Below, in pieces: positions 43,926-53,343 of a stretch of DNA of 64,000 nt. Every line of letters starts with the position of its first letter. Positions within the stretch are counted from its first letter, which is position 1. The notes under the pieces are model-generated. The model did not search any database, was not told the origin of the DNA, and was given only the letters and a program-made list of their open reading frames with translations. The translations under genes were made by a program, and so were the position numbers. Source of the DNA: Streptomyces sp. Act143 (GTDB taxonomy: Bacteria > Actinomycetota > Actinomycetes > Streptomycetales > Streptomycetaceae); NCBI RefSeq assembly GCF_003143935.1, contig NZ_QFRX01000001.1, positions 9,269,403 through 9,333,402 on the forward strand. Reading direction: 5' to 3'.

Positions 43926-46517
43926 ATGCGAACACCCCGTAGGACCCCCACGACCGGCTCCGGGACACCGGACTCCACCCCGGCCCGCGGGCGCCGCGCA
44001 CACGCCGGACCGCCGGCCGACGAAGGTCCCGACGAGCCGACGGGCGCCGTCCCCGACGACCCGCCCACACGCGCGGGAGGCTGGCGGATACGCCCGCGCA
44101 CCGTGCGCGCCAAGATCGTCTGCCTGCTGATGGTGCCCGTGGTCTCCCTCCTCGCCCTGTGGGCGTACGCCACCGTGACCACCGCCCAGGACGTCTCCAG
44201 GCTGCGGCAGTTGCAGCGCGTCGACACCGGGATCCGCACCCCGGTCGCCGCGGCCGTCGCCGCGCTCCAGGCCGAGCGCGCCGCCGCGGTCCGCTATGCC
44301 ACGGACCCGGCGGACAACCGCGGCAGCGACCTCAAGACGCTCGCGGACCGCACCGACAAAGCCGTGGCGAAACTGCGGCTCGGCGAGGGCAACACCGTCG
44401 CGGACAGCGAGGAGCTGCCCGCCGGAGTGGCCCGGCGCCTCGAGACCTTCGTCAGCGGTGCCGAGGACCTCGGTTCCCTGCGCACCGCGGTCCTCGACCG
44501 CCGGGCCGGCTGGGACGAGACGTACGGGCGGTACACGCGCACCATCTCGACGGCCTTCGCCGTCGGCGGCGCCCTCACCGGCATCCAGGACGCCGAACTC
44601 GGCTCCGACGCACGCGTGCTGCTGGAGTTCTCCCGCGCGGGCGAGGCCCTGGCCCAGGAGGACGTCGTGCTCTCCAGCGCCCGGCTCGCCGGACGCCTGG
44701 ACGGAACGCGACTGCGGCTGTTCACCGGCGCCGTCGACACCCGCCGCGCCCTCACCGACGCCGCCGTCGCCGATCTGCGCGGCTCCGAACGCACCGCCTG
44801 GCAGGACCTCGCCGACGGCGGTGACTACGTCGCCGTCGCCACCGTCGAGGACAGGGTCCTCACCCGCCGGGCGGGCGCCGCCGCCATCGCCGCGGCACCC
44901 GAGGCCGCCTGGGCCAAGGCACACGCACGCGTGCAGGACGGCATGCGGGCCATCGAGGCGGACGCGGGACGCGGAGTCGCGGACCGCGCCGATCCGTACA
45001 CCCGCGGACTGCTCACCCCGGCCGGCGCCGCCGTCCTTTTCGGCCTCGCCGCCGTCGCCGCCTCCCTGGTGATCTCCGTACGGATCGGACGCGGCCTGGT
45101 CGTCGAGCTGGTCAGCCTGCGCAACAGCGCGCTGGAGATCGCCCGGCGCAAACTCCCCGAGGCCATGCGGAAACTGCGGGCCGGGGAGGAGATCGACGTG
45201 CACGCGGAGGCCCCGTCCGGACCGCCCTCCGAGGACGAGACGGGACAGGTCGCCGAGGCCCTCGGCACCGTGCACCGGGCCGCGCTGCGCGCCGCCGTGG
45301 AGCGCGCAGAGCTCGCCAGCGGCATCTCCGGGGTGTTCGTCAACCTCGCCCGGCGCAGCCAGGTCCTGGTCCACCGTCAGCTGAGCCTGCTGGACAGCAT
45401 GGAGCGCCGCTCCGAGGACCCGGGCGAGCTGAGCGACCTCTTCCGCCTCGACCACCTCACCACCCGTATGCGACGGCACGCGGAGAGCCTGATCATTCTC
45501 TCCGGGGCCGCACCCGGCCGGGCGTGGCGGATGCCGGTCTCCCTGACCAACGTCGTCCGCGCGGCCGTCTCGGAGGTCGAGGACTACGCGCGCGTGGAGG
45601 TGCGACAGCTTCCCGAGGCCGCCGTGGTCGGCGGTGCCGTCGCCGACCTCACCCACCTGCTCGCCGAACTCGTCGAGAACGCCGCACAGTTCTCGCCTCC
45701 GCACACGCGCGTGCGCGTCACCGGCGAACCCGTCGGCAACGGTTACGCCGTTGAGGTCGAGGACCGCGGGCTAGGCATGGGCAGGGAGACCCTCGCCGAG
45801 GCCAACCGCCGCATCGCGCAGTCCGAGGCGCTCGACCTCTTCGACAGCGACCGGCTCGGCCTGTTCGTGGTCAGCCGCCTCTCAGCCCGGCACGGCATCA
45901 AGGTGCACCTGCGCACCTCGCCGTACGGCGGCACCACCGCGGTCGTCCTGCTGCCCACCGCCCTGCTGCACGGCGGGGCGGAGGAACGTTCCCTCCGCCA
46001 GGCGGCCGAACCGGAACGCGAATACACGCGCGTGCCCGGCGCCGCCCGGCTCCAGGAGTCCGTCCACGCATCGGCCGACCGCCCCGCCCTGGTGCCCCCC
46101 GCGCCGGCGCCGGTGGAGACCAGGACGACAGCGAGGGCGGAGAACAGTGCGGCGGCAAGGGCGGAATCCGAGGCGACGGCGAGGGCCGCGTCCGCGGGCG
46201 ACACCCCGCCCCCCGGAGTCGCCACCCTGCGCCTGCACCGCCCCCAGGAGGACCCCGAAGGTCCGGACGCGTCGGACGACCTGCCGCGCCGCGTCCGGCA
46301 GGCAAGCCTGGCTCCCCAGCTGCGTGCGCCGCGTACCGAGGAGCCGGAACCGCAGCCCACCCCACGGGACGACGACCGGCGCACCCCCGAGCTCGTACGG
46401 GACCGCATGGCGGCCTACCGCGACGGCTGGGCACGCGGCGACGGCCGACAGCCCGGCCGCGGCGCCCGCCCGGACGCCCCCGCGACAAGACACAGCAGCG
46501 AAGGAGACCCCGCATGA
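43926..46517 (+). CDS. Conservon sensor histidine kinase with NIT domain
   Basis: The 863-residue CvnA-type protein has a disordered N-terminus, a transmembrane helix (IVCLLMVPVVSLLALWAYAT), and an extracellular nitrate/nitrite-sensor-like helical domain (QLQRVDTGIRTPVAAAVAAL and on). A second helix (AVLFGLAAVAASLVISVRIG) and a cytoplasmic HATPase follow, with N-box LLAELVENAAQFSPP and G-boxes VEDRGLGMG and GLFVVSRLSARHGI. The usual phospho-acceptor His region is replaced by a RSQVLVHRQLSLLDSMER helix, as in Streptomyces conservons. The C-terminal 200 residues are disordered. ATG 43926 follows AGGAGG. Its stop overlaps the roadblock gene (ATGA). Confidence 0.92.
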   Translation: MRTPRRTPTTGSGTPDSTPARGRRAHAGPPADEGPDEPTGAVPDDPPTRAGGWRIRPRTVRAKIVCLLMVPVVSLLALWAYATVTTAQDVSRLRQLQRVDTGIRTPVAAAVAALQAERAAAVRYATDPADNRGSDLKTLADRTDKAVAKLRLGEGNTVADSEELPAGVARRLETFVSGAEDLGSLRTAVLDRRAGWDETYGRYTRTISTAFAVGGALTGIQDAELGSDARVLLEFSRAGEALAQEDVVLSSARLAGRLDGTRLRLFTGAVDTRRALTDAAVADLRGSERTAWQDLADGGDYVAVATVEDRVLTRRAGAAAIAAAPEAAWAKAHARVQDGMRAIEADAGRGVADRADPYTRGLLTPAGAAVLFGLAAVAASLVISVRIGRGLVVELVSLRNSALEIARRKLPEAMRKLRAGEEIDVHAEAPSGPPSEDETGQVAEALGTVHRAALRAAVERAELASGISGVFVNLARRSQVLVHRQLSLLDSMERRSEDPGELSDLFRLDHLTTRMRRHAESLIILSGAAPGRAWRMPVSLTNVVRAAVSEVEDYARVEVRQLPEAAVVGGAVADLTHLLAELVENAAQFSPPHTRVRVTGEPVGNGYAVEVEDRGLGMGRETLAEANRRIAQSEALDLFDSDRLGLFVVSRLSARHGIKVHLRTSPYGGTTAVVLLPTALLHGGAEERSLRQAAEPEREYTRVPGAARLQESVHASADRPALVPPAPAPVETRTTARAENSAAARAESEATARAASAGDTPPPGVATLRLHRPQEDPEGPDASDDLPRRVRQASLAPQLRAPRTEEPEPQPTPRDDDRRTPELVRDRMAAYRDGWARGDGRQPGRGARPDAPATRHSSEGDPA

Positions 46518-46948
46518 TCCAGGACCCGGGCATGAGGGCCGCTCAGCGGTCAGGCGAACTCGACTGGCTGCTGGACGACCTGGTGCTGCGCGTCAGCGAG
46601 GTACGGCACGCCGTGGTGCTGTCCAACGACGGCCTCGCCGTGGGGGCGTCGACCGACCTGCGCCGCGAGGACGCCGAGCACCTCGCCGCGGTCGCCTCCG
46701 GCTTCCACAGTCTCGCCAAGGGCGCAGGGCGCCACTTCGGCGCGGGCGGGGTGCGCCAGACGATGGTCGAGATGGACGACGGCTTCCTGTTCGTGGCCGC
46801 CGCGGGCGACGGCTCCTGCCTGGCCCTCCTCACGGCGGTGACCGCCGACATCGGCCTCGTCGCCTACGAGATGGCCCGCCTGGTGAAACGTGTCGGCGAG
46901 CACCTGTACACGGCGCCTCGGGTAGCCGCTCGGCCGCCCGTCGGATGA
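46514..46948 (+). CDS. Roadblock/LC7 protein (CvnB type)
   Basis: The 144-residue cytoplasmic protein has the roadblock fold: LDWLLDDLVLRVSEVRHAVV, SNDGLAVGAS, DAEHLAAVASGFHSLAKGAG and a C-terminal GLVAYEMARLVKRVGEHL helix. In conservons it works with the kinase, DUF742 protein and GTPase in a G-protein-like membrane switch. It is coupled to the kinase by an ATGA overlap. A closely similar second copy lies at 48334. Confidence 0.93.
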   Translation: MIQDPGMRAAQRSGELDWLLDDLVLRVSEVRHAVVLSNDGLAVGASTDLRREDAEHLAAVASGFHSLAKGAGRHFGAGGVRQTMVEMDDGFLFVAAAGDGSCLALLTAVTADIGLVAYEMARLVKRVGEHLYTAPRVAARPPVG

Positions 46949-46968
46949 GACGAGAAGGCGGTCCGCCC

Positions 46969-47382
46969 ATGACGGAGGGCATGACGGGCGCCCCGCGCGA
47001 GCAGGGCAGCCAGTGGTACGACGGCGAAGCCGGGCCCCTCGTCCGCCCGTACGCCATGACGGGCGGACGGACCAGACCCGGCCCGACCGGAGTGCGCTTC
47101 GACCTCATCGCGCTCGTCACCCTGGACGCGGCGGCGCCCGGCCCCGGTGAGGACACCTCGCTGGGGCCGGAGCACCGGGCGCTGATCGAACTGTGCCGCC
47201 TGGAGACCCAGTCGGTCGCCGAACTCTCGGCGGGCGCGGACCTCCCCGTGGGGGTCGTCCGGGTGCTCCTCGGTGACCTCCTGGAACTCGGCTGCGTCAC
47301 CGTCAGCCGCCCGGTGCCGCCGGCGCAGCTTCCTGACGAACGGATTCTGCGCGAGGTGATCGAAGGACTGCGAGCCCTGTAG
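46969..47382 (+). CDS. DUF742 protein (CvnC type)
   Basis: The 137-residue product has the DUF742 pattern: PLVRPYAMTGGRTRPGPTGV, then a winged-helix-like part LIELCRLETQSVAELSAGAD and VGVVRVLLGDLLELGCVTV. Homologues bind the conservon complex as an adaptor. ATG 46969 is chosen because AGAAGG lies about ten bases ahead; ATG 46945 would overlap the upstream gene and is the alternative. Third gene of the conservon. Confidence 0.9.
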   Translation: MTEGMTGAPREQGSQWYDGEAGPLVRPYAMTGGRTRPGPTGVRFDLIALVTLDAAAPGPGEDTSLGPEHRALIELCRLETQSVAELSAGADLPVGVVRVLLGDLLELGCVTVSRPVPPAQLPDERILREVIEGLRAL

Positions 47383-47530
47383 ATGAAACTTCGAAAGCTC
47401 ACATGCACGAGTCGGTCACATCGGCCTAATAGCGGTCCAACCCCCCCGAAGGGGTGCCGCAGTTGTCATCATGCTGACTTCACGCACCTGCACCGCCGAC
47501 CGTTGCCGGCGCTCCCGAGAGAAGTGATCG

Positions 47531-48136
47531 ATGGTCTCCGAGACTTCCGATGCCCAGGGCGGCGAGCCGACCGCGCTGGCGTTGAAGATACTGGTCGCCG
47601 GCGGATTCGGCGTGGGCAAGACCACCATGGTGGGCGCGGTCAGCGAGATCAGGCCGCTGCGGACCGAGGAACTGCTCAGCGAGGCCGGTCAACTCGTCGA
47701 CGACACGGACGGCGTGGACCAGAAGGTCACGACGACGGTCGCCATGGACTTCGGCCGGATCACCATCCGCTCCGGCCTCTCCCTCTACCTCTTCGGCACG
47801 CCCGGCCAGGACCGCTTCTGGTTCCTGTGGGACGAGTTGTCGCAGGGCGCCCTCGGTGCCGTGGTCCTCGCGGACACCCGGCGCCTCGAGGACTGCTTCC
47901 CCGCGGTCGACTACTTCGAGCACCGGCACATCCCGTTCGTGGTGGCCGTCAACTGCTTCACGGGCGCCCGCACCTACGGCGCCCAGGACGTCTCACGCGC
48001 CCTCGACCTGGACAGTGGCACCCCGGTGGTGCTCTGCGACGCCCGTGACCGCGACTCGGGGAAAGAAGTGCTGATCCGGCTCGTCGAGTACGCGGGCCGC
48101 ATGCACACCGCCCGGCTCCTGGACTCGGTGGGCTGA
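47531..48136 (+). CDS. Small GTP-binding protein (CvnD type)
   Basis: The 201-residue P-loop protein shows Walker A GGFGVGKTT, a switch II-like FGTPGQDRFWFLWDEL, and VVAVNCFTG in place of the Ras-type N-K-x-D, as usual for conservon GTPases. It probably cycles GTP/GDP at the membrane with the roadblock protein as regulator. An unusual 148-base gap separates it from the DUF742 gene (most conservons overlap here). The start ATG 47531 has an AGAGAAG site. Confidence 0.92.
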   Translation: MVSETSDAQGGEPTALALKILVAGGFGVGKTTMVGAVSEIRPLRTEELLSEAGQLVDDTDGVDQKVTTTVAMDFGRITIRSGLSLYLFGTPGQDRFWFLWDELSQGALGAVVLADTRRLEDCFPAVDYFEHRHIPFVVAVNCFTGARTYGAQDVSRALDLDSGTPVVLCDARDRDSGKEVLIRLVEYAGRMHTARLLDSVG

Positions 48137-48333
48137 TCCCCGGAGGGTCCCGCGGCGACGGACTGACCGTCGGTGCGCCGAGTCCGGAGCGGGCGACCCG
48201 GCGGGAACTGACCGAAGGCCGTCGTTCTTACCTGGGCCATGCCCTGTCCTCCTTGCCCCGGACGCCGGTCGTCGGCAAGGGTGGCGAGGAACTCCTCCGG
48301 CCAGGGGGAGACGTCACACGGGGAGACGGAGAC

Positions 48334-48747
48334 ATGGCGCAGAACCAGGGACTCGGCTGGCTGCTGGACGATCTGACCGAGCGCGTCGACGACGTCCGGC
48401 ACGCGTTGGTGCTGTCCACCGACGGCCTGGTGGCGGGGGCCAGCACGGGCCTGCGCCGCGAGGACGCCGAGCACCTCGCCGCCGTCGCGTCCGGACTGCA
48501 CAGCCTGGCCAAGGGCTCCGGCCGGCACTTCGGCGCCGGCAGAGTCCGCCAGACGATGGTCGAGTTCGACGACGCGGTGCTGTTCGTCACCGCGGCGGGC
48601 ACCGGCAGCTGTCTGTGCGTGCTCAGCGGCGCGCAGGCCGACATCGGACAGATCGCCTACGAGATGACACTGCTCGTCAACCGGGTCGGCGAGCACCTCG
48701 GCGTGGACGTCCGACAGCCCGAGCGAAGCCCGGCCGTAGACCTCTGA
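48334..48747 (+). CDS. Second roadblock/LC7 protein, paralogue of the conservon CvnB
   Basis: This 137-residue protein is very similar to the one at 46514 (shared blocks RREDAEHLAAVASG, FHSLAKG/LHSLAKG, GRHFGAG, VRQTMVE). It has GGAGAC sites just upstream of ATG 48334. The 197-base gap after the GTPase suggests its own promoter. Gene duplication inside the conservon is likely. It may titrate or replace the first roadblock partner. Confidence 0.9.
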   Translation: MAQNQGLGWLLDDLTERVDDVRHALVLSTDGLVAGASTGLRREDAEHLAAVASGLHSLAKGSGRHFGAGRVRQTMVEFDDAVLFVTAAGTGSCLCVLSGAQADIGQIAYEMTLLVNRVGEHLGVDVRQPERSPAVDL

Positions 48748-48763
48748 CCTGCTGATTCGCCAT

Positions 48764-48864
48764 CCCCCGTGGAGTTATCCACAGGCCCGCTCCGAGATTC
48801 GCCAGACCGGCTACGGTTTTTGTCACGGCGAACGCACACAGCGTGAGCACCGACTCCACGGGGG
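48764..48864. promoter_or_regulatory. Perfect 12-bp inverted repeat before the DUF6397-type gene
   Basis: CCCCCGTGGAGT (48764-48775) and ACTCCACGGGGG (48853-48864) pair perfectly across 77 bases. The second arm lies 10-20 bases before the ATG at 48874 and includes part of its ribosome-binding region (ggggag). Pairing would hide it. A possible promoter (ggctacggttttt) lies between the arms. Confidence 0.5.
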
Positions 48865-48873
48865 AGTACGACC

Positions 48874-49761
48874 ATGACCGGCACCACCCTCACCAGGCCC
48901 CAGCAGCTCTCGCTCACTCCGGGCCGCGCAGCGCGCGAACTGGGCCTGAAGCGGAACGAGTTCGACCTGGGCGTCCATCTCGGCCATATCCGGACCGTCC
49001 CCGACGAAGGGGGAGGGGGCCGCCGGGTCGCCCGCCGCGAACTCGACCGGCTCCGTGCGGAGGACGGCTTCCCCGAAGCGTTCCAGCAGCGCGTGCGGGC
49101 CGTGGGCACCACCGAGGGCGCGGAGATCATGGACATCCCCGCCGGCCGGTTCACCCGCCTGGCGCGTCTCGGTGTGGTGGCGCCGGTGCGCTTCTATCTG
49201 AACAGGTACCGGGCCGTGGTCTGGCTCTACCTCGCCGAGGAACTGGGGCAGTGCGCCGCCGACGAGCGGAACGCGGTCCTCCTGCACGCCCGCCGGATGC
49301 CCGAAGGCATGCGCGCCCTGCTGGACGAGGGCGTTGACCTGCGCCCGCGGAACTGGCGCGCGCGGCACCAGGAGTTCCTGCTGCGGGTGTGCGACGGCCC
49401 GTGGGAGAGCGCCGGAGCCCTCGCCGCCTTCCTCGACCCCGCCCAGATCGCGGAGCTCGTCCGGGACCCGTACGAGCGCTCCTACCTGAACCGCTTCCGT
49501 CCCCTGCCGCCGCACCAGGGCGCACCGGGCACGCCCGCCGCCCATCTCACCGAGCGGATCATGACGGCCGACGACCCGGACGAGATCAGCCGCCTGCGGA
49601 TCCGACTGGCCCAGGCCATGGAGGACGCCCGCACGCTCCGGCCCGCGCCCCGCCCTGCGGGGGAGCAGCGGCCGACCGCACCACCGCCCGCACCCCATGA
49701 AGCCGCCTCCCGGGACACGCCCCGAGGACTGCTGAGCCGGCTGCGTCGCAGAAGCGCATGA
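48874..49761 (+). CDS. DUF6397-type hypothetical protein
   Basis: The 295-residue protein begins with a helix-turn-helix-like part (LTPGRAARELGLKRNEFDLG) and a second block VARRELDRLRAEDGFPEAFQ. The middle is helical (VVWLYLAEELGQCAADERNA) and the end is a Pro-rich disordered tail. I recognise the pattern as the DUF6397 group common in Streptomyces; function unknown. The N-terminus may bind DNA. A GGGGAG site precedes ATG 48874. Confidence 0.75.
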   Translation: MTGTTLTRPQQLSLTPGRAARELGLKRNEFDLGVHLGHIRTVPDEGGGGRRVARRELDRLRAEDGFPEAFQQRVRAVGTTEGAEIMDIPAGRFTRLARLGVVAPVRFYLNRYRAVVWLYLAEELGQCAADERNAVLLHARRMPEGMRALLDEGVDLRPRNWRARHQEFLLRVCDGPWESAGALAAFLDPAQIAELVRDPYERSYLNRFRPLPPHQGAPGTPAAHLTERIMTADDPDEISRLRIRLAQAMEDARTLRPAPRPAGEQRPTAPPPAPHEAASRDTPRGLLSRLRRRSA

Positions 49762-49795
49762 CGCAAGCGCGAGAACGGCGGGTGCCCACCTGGAC

Positions 49796-50665
49796 CTACA
49801 GCGCCCGGAACAGCCCCTCCTGGACGACGGACACCAGAAGGCGCCCCTCCAGGTCGTAGATCCGCCCACGGGCCAGGCCCCGTCCACCGGTCGCGATGGG
49901 GGACTCCTGGTCGTAGAGAAACCACTCGTCCGCGCGGAACGGCCGGTGGAACCACATGGCGTGATCGAGCGAGGCGATGTCGAAACTCCGCGGACCCCAC
50001 AGCGGTTCGACCGGGAGGCGCACGGCGTCCAGGAGCGTCATGTCGCTGGCGTAGGTCAGCGCGCAGGTGTGCACGACCGGATCGTCCCCGAGCGGTCCCA
50101 CCGCGCGCATCCACACCGCGCTGCGCGGCTCGGCGTCCTTGACCTCCTCGGGCGTCCAGCGCAGCCGGTCCACATAGCGGATGTCGAAGGGTTGGCGGCG
50201 CGCCATCCGCTCCAACTGTTCCGGCAGGGCGCCCAGATGCCCGCGGATCTCCTCCGCGACCGTCGGCAGGGACTCGGGGGCCGGGACCTTGCGGGCCGGT
50301 GGCAACTGATGCTCGAACGGCCCTTCCTCGGGCTGGTGAAAGGAGGCGGTGAGATTGAAGATCGTGCGGCCCTGCTGCACGGCGGTGACCCGGCGGGTCG
50401 TGAACGACCGGCCGTCCCGCACCCGTTCGACCTGGTACACGATCGGTACCCCCGGCCGGCCCGGGCGCAGGAAGTACGCGTGCAGCGAGTGCACGGGCCG
50501 GTCGCCGTCGGTCGTCCGGGCGGCGGCGACCAGCGCCTGGCCGGCGACCTGGCCGCCGAAGACCCGCTGCAAGGACTCCTGCGGGCTGCGGCCACGGAAG
50601 ATGTCGAGCTCGATCCGCTCCAGGTCGAGCAGGTCGACCAGCCGCTCGGCCGGGTTCGTCGTCAT
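49796..50665 (-). CDS. tesB: Acyl-CoA thioesterase II
   Basis: The 289-residue double hot-dog enzyme hydrolyses acyl-CoA to free acid and CoA. Blocks visible are RVFGGQVAGQALVAAARTT, HSLHAYFLRPGRPGVPIVY, RDGRSFTTRRVTAVQQGRTI, then SLDHAMWFHRPFRADEWFLY with the catalytic Asp and GGRGLARGRIYDLEGRLLVS. Length is normal for TesB. It lies 19 bases downstream of the helicase gene on the same strand and may share its transcript. Confidence 0.93.
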   Translation of the reverse strand: MTTNPAERLVDLLDLERIELDIFRGRSPQESLQRVFGGQVAGQALVAAARTTDGDRPVHSLHAYFLRPGRPGVPIVYQVERVRDGRSFTTRRVTAVQQGRTIFNLTASFHQPEEGPFEHQLPPARKVPAPESLPTVAEEIRGHLGALPEQLERMARRQPFDIRYVDRLRWTPEEVKDAEPRSAVWMRAVGPLGDDPVVHTCALTYASDMTLLDAVRLPVEPLWGPRSFDIASLDHAMWFHRPFRADEWFLYDQESPIATGGRGLARGRIYDLEGRLLVSVVQEGLFRAL

Positions 50666-50684
50666 GACTGCGTCTCTCCTGTGC

Positions 50685-53198
50685 TCACAGCTGGCCGACG
50701 TCGGTGACGCGGACGATCGCGCGGCCCTCCGCGTCGGAGGCCGTCAGATCGACCTCCGCGCTGATGCCCCAGTCGTGGTCGTCGTTCGGGTCGTCGAAGA
50801 TCTGCCGGACGCGCCACAGACGGTTCTCCGGTTCCTCCTCGATCAGGAGCAGCTTGGGGCCGCGGGCGTCGGGGCCGGTGCCGAGGTCGTCGTACTCGTC
50901 CCAGTACTTGTCCATCGCCTCGCCCCAGGCCTCCGCGTCCCAGCCCGACTCGGCGTCCATCTCGCCCAGTTCCTCGACCTGGTCCAGGGCGGCGAGCTCC
51001 ACGCGACGGAACATGGCGTTGCGGACCAGGACCCGGAAGGCGCGGGCGTTGGTGGTGACCGGCTTGACCTCGTCGGCCTTCTCCTGGGCCTCCTCGGCGG
51101 TCATCTCCTCCGGGTTGGCGAGCTGCTCCCACTCGTCCAGCAGGCTGGAGTCGACCTGGCGGACCATCTCGCCGAGCCACTCGATGAGGTCCTGGAGGTC
51201 CTCGGACTTGAGGTCGTCGGGGATGTTGTGATCCAGCGTCTTGTAGGCACTGGCGAGGTAGCGCAGGACGATGCCCTCGGTGCGGGCGAGCTCGTAGAAC
51301 GACACCAACTCCGTGAACGACATGGCCCGTTCGTACATGTCGCGGATGACGGACTTCGGGGAGAGCGGGTGGTCGCCGACCCAGGGGTGGCTCTTGCGGT
51401 AGGTGTTGTAGGCGTGGAAGAGCAGCTCTTCCAGCGGCTTCGGGTACGTGATGTCCTGGAGACGCTCCATGCGCTCCTCGTACTCCACGCCGTCGGCCTT
51501 CATCGCGGCGACGGCCTCGCCCTTGGCCTTGTTCTGCTGGGCGACGAGGATCTGCCGCGGGTCGTCCAGCGTCGACTCGACGACCGAGACCATGTCGAGT
51601 GCGTAGGACGGGGACTCCGGGTCCAGGAGCTCGAACGCGGCGAGGGCGAAGGTGGACAGCGGCTGGTTCAGCGCGAAGTCCTGCTGGAGGTCGACCGTGA
51701 GGCGGACGATCCGGCCCTCGGCGTCCGGCTCGTCCAGCTTCTCGACGATGCCGCCGTCCAGCAGCGAGCGGTAGATGGCGATCGCCCGGCGGATGTGCTT
51801 GAGCTGCGCCTTGCGCGGCTCGTGGTTGTCCTCCAGCAGATGCCGCATCGCCTCGAAGGCGTTGCCGGGGCGGGCGATCACCGACAGCAGCATCGTGTGC
51901 GTCACCCGGAAGCGGGACGTCAAAGGCTCCGGCTCGGAGGCGATCAGCTTCTCGAAGGTGTTCTCCGTCCAGCCGACGAAGCCCTCCGGCGCCTTCTTGC
52001 GGACCACCTTGCGCCGCTTCTTCGGGTCGTCGCCGGCCTTGGCGAGCGCCTTCTCGTTCTCGATGACGTGCTCTGGCGCCTGCGCGACCACGAAACCCGC
52101 CGTGTCGAAGCCGGCCCGCCCGGCACGGCCGGCGATCTGGTGGAACTCACGGTTGCGCAGGGTGCGCACGCGGTTTCCGTCGTACTTCGTCAGCGCGGTG
52201 AACAGCACCGTGCGGATGGGGACGTTGACACCGACGCCGAGGGTGTCGGTGCCGCAGATGACCTTCAGCAGACCGGCCTGCGCGAGTTTCTCCACCAGAC
52301 GCCGGTACTTGGGCAGCATGCCGGCGTGGTGCACCCCGATGCCGTGCCGGACGTAACGGGAGAGGTTGCGGCCGAACTTGGTGGTGAAGCGGAAGTTGCC
52401 GATCAGGTCGGCGATCTGCTCCTTCTCCTCCTTCGAGCACATGTTGATGCTCATCAGCGCCTGCGCCCGCTCCACGGCCTGCGCCTGAGTGAAGTGCACG
52501 ATGTAGACCGGCGCCTGCCTGGTCTGGAGGAGTTCGGTCAGTGTCTCGGTGAGCGGGGTGAACTTGTACTCGTAGGACAGCGGCACGGGACGGGTCGCCG
52601 AGCGGACCACCGCCGTCGGGCGGCCGGTGCGCCGGGTCAGGTCCTTCTCGAACATCGAGACGTCGCCGAGCGTGGCCGACATCAGGATGAACTGCGCCTG
52701 GGGCAGCTCCAGGATCGGGATCTGCCAGGCCCAGCCGCGGTCGCCCTCCGCGTAGAAGTGGAACTCGTCCATCACGACCTGGCCGACGTCCGCCTGCTTG
52801 CCGTCGCGCAGCGCGATGGACGCGAGCACCTCGGCGGTGCAGCAGATGACGGGGGCGTCGGAGTTCACGGAGGCGTCGCCGGTGAGCATGCCCACGTTCT
52901 CGGTGCCGAAGATCTTGCACAGCTCGAAGAACTTCTCCGAGACCAGCGCCTTGATCGGAGCCGTGTAGAAGGTGACCTCGTCACGGGCGAGGGCGGCGAA
53001 GTGGGCGGCCGCCGCGATCATGCTCTTGCCGGACCCGGTGGGCGTCGACACGATCACGTTCGCCCCGGAGACCACCTCGATCAGCGCCTCCTCCTGATGC
53101 GGGTAGAGGGTGAGCCCGCGCTCCTCCGCCCACGACTCGAAGGCTTCGTAGAGGGCGTCGGGGTCTGCGGTCGGCGGCAGCTGATCGATGAGGGTCAC
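50685..53198 (-). CDS. Ski2-like DEAD/DEAH-box helicase
   Basis: The 837-residue helicase has motif I STPTGSGKSMIAAAA, motif II VVMDEFHFYAEGDRG (DEFH), motif III LMSATLGDVSMFE, and motif VI FHQIAGRAGRAGFDTAG with the arginine finger. The region after them (ETLTELL..., KLIASEPEPLTSRFRVTHTM, winged helix and ratchet-like helices) fits the Ski2/Mtr4 RNA helicase group, conserved as single copy in actinobacteria. It is probably an RNA helicase in RNA turnover. GTG 53198 (VTLIDQLPP) is preferred; the frame is open 20 codons further. Confidence 0.88.
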   Translation of the reverse strand: MTLIDQLPPTADPDALYEAFESWAEERGLTLYPHQEEALIEVVSGANVIVSTPTGSGKSMIAAAAHFAALARDEVTFYTAPIKALVSEKFFELCKIFGTENVGMLTGDASVNSDAPVICCTAEVLASIALRDGKQADVGQVVMDEFHFYAEGDRGWAWQIPILELPQAQFILMSATLGDVSMFEKDLTRRTGRPTAVVRSATRPVPLSYEYKFTPLTETLTELLQTRQAPVYIVHFTQAQAVERAQALMSINMCSKEEKEQIADLIGNFRFTTKFGRNLSRYVRHGIGVHHAGMLPKYRRLVEKLAQAGLLKVICGTDTLGVGVNVPIRTVLFTALTKYDGNRVRTLRNREFHQIAGRAGRAGFDTAGFVVAQAPEHVIENEKALAKAGDDPKKRRKVVRKKAPEGFVGWTENTFEKLIASEPEPLTSRFRVTHTMLLSVIARPGNAFEAMRHLLEDNHEPRKAQLKHIRRAIAIYRSLLDGGIVEKLDEPDAEGRIVRLTVDLQQDFALNQPLSTFALAAFELLDPESPSYALDMVSVVESTLDDPRQILVAQQNKAKGEAVAAMKADGVEYEERMERLQDITYPKPLEELLFHAYNTYRKSHPWVGDHPLSPKSVIRDMYERAMSFTELVSFYELARTEGIVLRYLASAYKTLDHNIPDDLKSEDLQDLIEWLGEMVRQVDSSLLDEWEQLANPEEMTAEEAQEKADEVKPVTTNARAFRVLVRNAMFRRVELAALDQVEELGEMDAESGWDAEAWGEAMDKYWDEYDDLGTGPDARGPKLLLIEEEPENRLWRVRQIFDDPNDDHDWGISAEVDLTASDAEGRAIVRVTDVGQL

Positions 53199-53343
53199 CC
53201 ACCCATCTTGCCTGCCCCACCCCACTACAGGGGAATCGGATGCGGGCACGAAGATCACGAGCAGTACGCTGTGTCGCCGACGAGGCGTCAGGGCATCCGG
53301 TCAACTGCGCAGCGGTACACGAGGAATGGGGCGGGCAACGGCG

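Noticed and set aside
46945..46968. Upstream ATG for the DUF742 gene that would overlap the roadblock gene
   Set aside because: It lacks a ribosome site, whereas ATG 46969 has AGAAGG ahead; the choice remains open.
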